Notes under the pieces: model-generated | Seen by the model: the letters and a program-made list of their open reading frames with translations, nothing else | Told to the model about the DNA's origin: nothing | Databases searched by the model: none | NCBI GenBank assembly: GCA_050180235.1 | Contig: JBFXEJ010000019.1 | Location: forward strand, 1 to 64,000 | Origin: JAABRU01 sp050180235 | GTDB lineage: Bacteria > Desulfobacterota > Desulfobacteria > Desulfobacterales > Desulfococcaceae | Direction: 5' to 3' | DNA length: 64,000 nucleotides | Made by a program: the position numbers and the translations under genes | In this document: positions 61,115 to 64,000 of the stretch, one piece after another | Position numbering within the stretch: position 1 is the first letter of the stretch | Layout of the letters: every line of letters begins with the position of its first letter

Positions 61115-61396
61115 TTATTCCTTTAATTCTAATGTATCGCCAACCGAAATAAGTTTTAACTTGCTTCTATCTTTCGGGTAAAAGGCAAATACATCCAAAT
61201 CAAGAGATCCATCCTTCTTCAAAGCTCTTGGTTGATTTACAACTGTTTTCAACTCAAGCGGTCCTAAAGTTGAGCCGTCTCGAATTTCGAATTCAAAGTC
61301 ATTCATACACCTCACAAGTACATAGGCATATTTTCTAATATTACTTATATACTCTACCCTAAAAATTTTCATATGAAATACTAACCGTGGATTCAT
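61115..61396 (-). CDS. Hypothetical 93-residue protein
   Basis: A small protein with no recognised domain. It is mixed alpha/beta in look (FEFEIRDGSTLGPLELKTV, DLDVFAFYPKDRSKLKL). It has no signal peptide. No good Shine-Dalgarno is present for the ATG at 61396; the ATG at 61372 (MKIFRVEYISN) is an alternative. Because its composition matches a real protein and the frame is intact, I keep it at moderate confidence. Confidence 0.5.
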   Translation of the reverse strand: MNPRLVFHMKIFRVEYISNIRKYAYVLVRCMNDFEFEIRDGSTLGPLELKTVVNQPRALKKDGSLDLDVFAFYPKDRSKLKLISVGDTLELKE

Positions 61397-61418
61397 CCAC
61401 AGGCTGTTCGTAATTCTC

Positions 61419-62744
61419 TCAGTTTTTGAAAAAATTCAGCATGTATTCTGTATTCGGGCCGTAAAGGATATTGCCCAGATGACCGCCCCTGGGATAAATC
61501 ACAGCACGGTTTCCAAAAGTTGTGCGGAGAAAATCCAAATCTCCGCTGTTGAGAATAATATCATCAGCGTTGTGAACCACGCCTATTTTGGGACTCTGTT
61601 TCAGATATTTTCCCAAAGATTTCAGACTGATTTTCTGAATCAGTTTCTCCCGTGTGTCCGCAGGATGGCTGCTCTGCCAGTGGGGAAGAAGAATCTTTTC
61701 CAGATAATCCTCAAAAGTCCAGTGCAGCACTTTCTTGAAATGCTGTGTTACAGAAGTTCCGGCTGTGATGATTTTATCACGGTCTTTGATATATCCTCCG
61801 TTGGTAAGCATATCCACGGAAAACACCACATTTGCAAGCGCCAGCCGGAAGGCCACACCGATAAGCCCTTCCATTTCCTCTGTCTGAAGCGGAGCAATGC
61901 GGTTGATGTCATAAAGAAATTCTTCGTCAATATACACATCCCCCTTGTATTCAAAATATTTGGATGCTTTTTCAAAAATATTGTCAAAGAAAATATCCGC
62001 GCGCTGGCGCAGGTTCCGGGTGACAAAATCATCAAACACTTTGGTGGATGCAAACAGATCCACAGGCGGATTGATAAGCAGCACTTTTTTGAAATTAAAG
62101 GCTTTTTCCCTTTCATCCAGTTCTGAAATGAACGCGGCATTCAGACCGCCCAGACTGTAACCGGTCAGATAAAAATCCCTAACCGCAATCTGTTCTTTCA
62201 CCTCATCCCAGGCCATCTGCATGATGCGGTAAATGTCCGCTGCATCTTCGGAACTGATGCCCGGAATATTCGAAGATGATCCCATAGCCGCAAAACGCCG
62301 GGTAAAAGGGGAATTCAGGCAGATGACATGGAATCCCGCATGATAAAAAAGATTCTGCATCATCCGCACCTTGCCGGTTTTGTAATTGGAACCGGTTCCG
62401 GGAATAATAAAAATCAGGGGCGCTGTTTCGCCTTTGCGGAATGCCAGGCTGAATTTGTATTCCCGTATATCTTTCATGGCCGGAGGCAGTTCTTTGTCTT
62501 TGAAAACCGGCAGACCGTAAACCCGTTCCCGGAAAAGGGGTTCTTTCAGTTCATCTTTGGGCGGGGTTCCGGCAATGGTGGCCATCAGAGGGTCTTTGAT
62601 GGGAAAATCATAATCCGCGGTTCCCAGGGCATAGGCACATCCGCAGCACCAAAGCACTGCCGCAAACAGTCCGGACAGAAATATTTCCCATCTCCTGATG
62701 ATGCCGGCAGCCTGATTTTTTTTGACTTTGTTTATGATCCGCAC
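61419..62744 (-). CDS. Exported or membrane-anchored alpha/beta hydrolase
   Basis: A 441-residue protein starting at GTG (62744), with GGAGGA seven bases upstream, which supports this non-ATG start. A hydrophobic segment (about residues 22-40, LSGLFAAVLWCCGCAYALG) is a signal peptide or anchor. The alpha/beta hydrolase core has FIIPGTGSNYKTGK (oxyanion region), nucleophile elbow GYSLGG, and HNADDIILN plus GGHLGNI near the C-terminus as candidate Asp and His sites. It probably hydrolyses an ester or similar bond outside the cytoplasm. Substrate unknown. Confidence 0.85.
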   Translation of the reverse strand: MRIINKVKKNQAAGIIRRWEIFLSGLFAAVLWCCGCAYALGTADYDFPIKDPLMATIAGTPPKDELKEPLFRERVYGLPVFKDKELPPAMKDIREYKFSLAFRKGETAPLIFIIPGTGSNYKTGKVRMMQNLFYHAGFHVICLNSPFTRRFAAMGSSSNIPGISSEDAADIYRIMQMAWDEVKEQIAVRDFYLTGYSLGGLNAAFISELDEREKAFNFKKVLLINPPVDLFASTKVFDDFVTRNLRQRADIFFDNIFEKASKYFEYKGDVYIDEEFLYDINRIAPLQTEEMEGLIGVAFRLALANVVFSVDMLTNGGYIKDRDKIITAGTSVTQHFKKVLHWTFEDYLEKILLPHWQSSHPADTREKLIQKISLKSLGKYLKQSPKIGVVHNADDIILNSGDLDFLRTTFGNRAVIYPRGGHLGNILYGPNTEYMLNFFKN

Positions 62745-62863
62745 TGTTTTGTCCTCCGAATTGTGAATAAATGACGGTCTCTGTTTACATCAAAACGCAT
62801 GTTTTGCCAACAGTATTTTTCCCGTGCTGAAATGAAAAGGGGAAAAGAGTTCAGGGCCGGAAA

Positions 62864-64000
62864 TCAGAACAGTTTGGTAATCTCATCCACTGCAAAATGC
62901 GGCCATTGCACTTTTTCCCCTCCGGCCAGGGCTTCGATTCCCTGTCCGGGTTCCAGAATTTCACCTATGACTGTGGCCTGAATGCCTGCATGAAAGATGC
63001 CTGCAATCAGTTCTTTGCAGTATTCTTCACGGCAGCAGATAATCAGACTGCCCGATCCGATCAGTCCAAGAGGATGGATGTCCAGCAGACTGCACAGAGC
63101 CTGTGTCTGGGGAAATATGGGAATGTTTTCCATATGTACCAGAATTCTGTGACCTCCGGCTATGCTCAGTTCTTCCAGCGCACCAGCCAGCCCGCCTTCC
63201 GTGACATCGTGCATAGCAGAGCATCCCTTGCATTGTGCTGAAATGCGTGCTTCATCCAAAATGCTGATTTGTGAAAGAAAACTCCGGCACATGGCAATAG
63301 AATCCTCATCCAGTCCCAGTTCCCTGAGCCGGTCTGCAAATTCCCGCGCTATAATGCTTGTGCCTTCCACAGCCACACCTTTGGTCAGCAGAACCCGGTC
63401 ACCGGGCCGCATACTGCGCTTGTCAATGAGATCTGCCTTTTTCACGGTTCCAGCCAGCATTCCTGAAATCACAGTGCGGTTTACCGCATCCGTTATTTCC
63501 GTATGCCCCCCGCATAGGGTGATTTTCCATTTCCTGCATACAGATTCCAAATCCCGCAGAATTCCGAAAACCTCTTTGGGTGTAATGCCGCAGGGAAAGA
63601 GCAGAGTTGCAAGAAACCAGCGGGGAACCGCACCTGCAGTGGCAATGTCATTGGCATTGATGAGCACAGCATACTGTCCGATGGCATCTGTGGCAAAGGT
63701 GATGGGATCAGATTTGAGAATCAGGACTTCCTCTCCTTCAGCGCATATGGCGGCCGTATCCTCGCCAATTCCCGGATTGATAAGCACAGAAGAATCATTG
63801 AAGTTAAAATCATCCAGAAATTCTTTCAGCAGATCATTGGGGAATTTTCCGGCAGACAAAGGCAGGTACAGCCTGACAATGTTTCTGAGTTCAGCCAGCC
63901 CGGAAATCACATAATCACATTCATGCTGCGGTGTTTCGCCACTGCCATTGTTAAGAAAAACCGTGACTGATCCGGCTGCTTTGCCTGCAATGATGTCAAA
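62864..64000 (-). CDS. HAD-AIR synthase fusion (HypE/PurM-like), 5' end cut by the window edge
   Basis: The frame stays open to the right edge, so the gene starts outside. The first visible codons read DIIAGKAAGSVTVFLNNGSG, the end of a HAD-type phosphatase (AGxxAG-TV motif), then CDYVISGLAELRNIV. From about codon 55 the AIR synthase-like part begins: GIGEDTAAI, the NANDIATAGAVP nucleotide-binding strand, CGGHTEITDAV and MHDVTEGGLAGALEEL. It resembles HypE and PurM ATP-binding enzymes; the substrate is unknown. A GTG at 63910 would give an AIR synthase-only protein, but the fused frame is better supported. Confidence 0.8.
   Translation of the reverse strand, partial: FDIIAGKAAGSVTVFLNNGSGETPQHECDYVISGLAELRNIVRLYLPLSAGKFPNDLLKEFLDDFNFNDSSVLINPGIGEDTAAICAEGEEVLILKSDPITFATDAIGQYAVLINANDIATAGAVPRWFLATLLFPCGITPKEVFGILRDLESVCRKWKITLCGGHTEITDAVNRTVISGMLAGTVKKADLIDKRSMRPGDRVLLTKGVAVEGTSIIAREFADRLRELGLDEDSIAMCRSFLSQISILDEARISAQCKGCSAMHDVTEGGLAGALEELSIAGGHRILVHMENIPIFPQTQALCSLLDIHPLGLIGSGSLIICCREEYCKELIAGIFHAGIQATVIGEILEPGQGIEALAGGEKVQWPHFAVDEITKLF

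Overview
The window looks like part of a large chromosome of a sulfate-reducing deltaproteobacterium (Desulfobacterota, probably Desulfobacterales, Desulfonema-like). This is inferred from protein style, very long multi-HAMP chemoreceptors, menaquinone-type UbiE, a complete branched-chain amino acid ABC system, and extreme loading with short dispersed palindromic repeats. No rRNA, tRNA or CRISPR array was recognised.

Layout. 0.2-2.3 kb: an Asp-box surface protein, then MITE-like repeats and a decayed IS4-type transposase. 2.5-5.7 kb: a tandem universal stress protein, a 46-residue Gly/Lys/Cys peptide with a radical SAM enzyme behind it, and a cupin. 6.4-14 kb: an orphan YejE-type permease, a PAS-PAS-GGDEF cyclase, a secreted Cache protein and two chemoreceptors. 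14.3-23 kb (minus strand): acyl-CoA synthetase, CinA, DnaK, GrpE and a nucleoside transporter. 23.5-30.5 kb (minus): livKHMGF, with an N6-adenine DNA methyltransferase wedged between livM and livG. 30.5-35.8 kb (minus): a CBS protein, a small zinc ribbon and a giant chemoreceptor. 36.5-41.3 kb (plus): a three-gene module (unknown protein, MoxR-type AAA ATPase, DUF2201-like VWA protein) split by an IS630 element. 41.5-46.7 kb (minus): azlCD, mnmE, an ABC-2-like membrane protein and a small membrane protein. 46.9-50.7 kb (plus): priA and ubiE/menG. 50.8-54.7 kb (minus): a type IIG-like restriction-modification protein. 55-58.6 kb (minus): mlaA, DHH-CBS and MATE genes. 59-60.8 kb (minus): an ATPase plus TOPRIM-like pair that looks like a defence module. 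61-64 kb (minus): a hypothetical gene, an alpha/beta hydrolase, and a HAD-AIR synthase fusion running off the right edge.

At least nine families of short inverted-repeat elements (called A-I here) fill almost every intergenic gap. Many sit directly on gene ends. Family B begins exactly on the third base of the stop codon of three unrelated genes (VWA, priA, MATE), family F supplies the TAG stop of two more, and family C supplies that of cinA. Other repeats lie in frame inside coding sequence (the type IIG protein, the MlaA signal peptide). The strongest candidates for undescribed biology are the KGGC peptide/radical SAM pair, the three-gene MoxR-VWA module, and the stop-codon-associated repeats.
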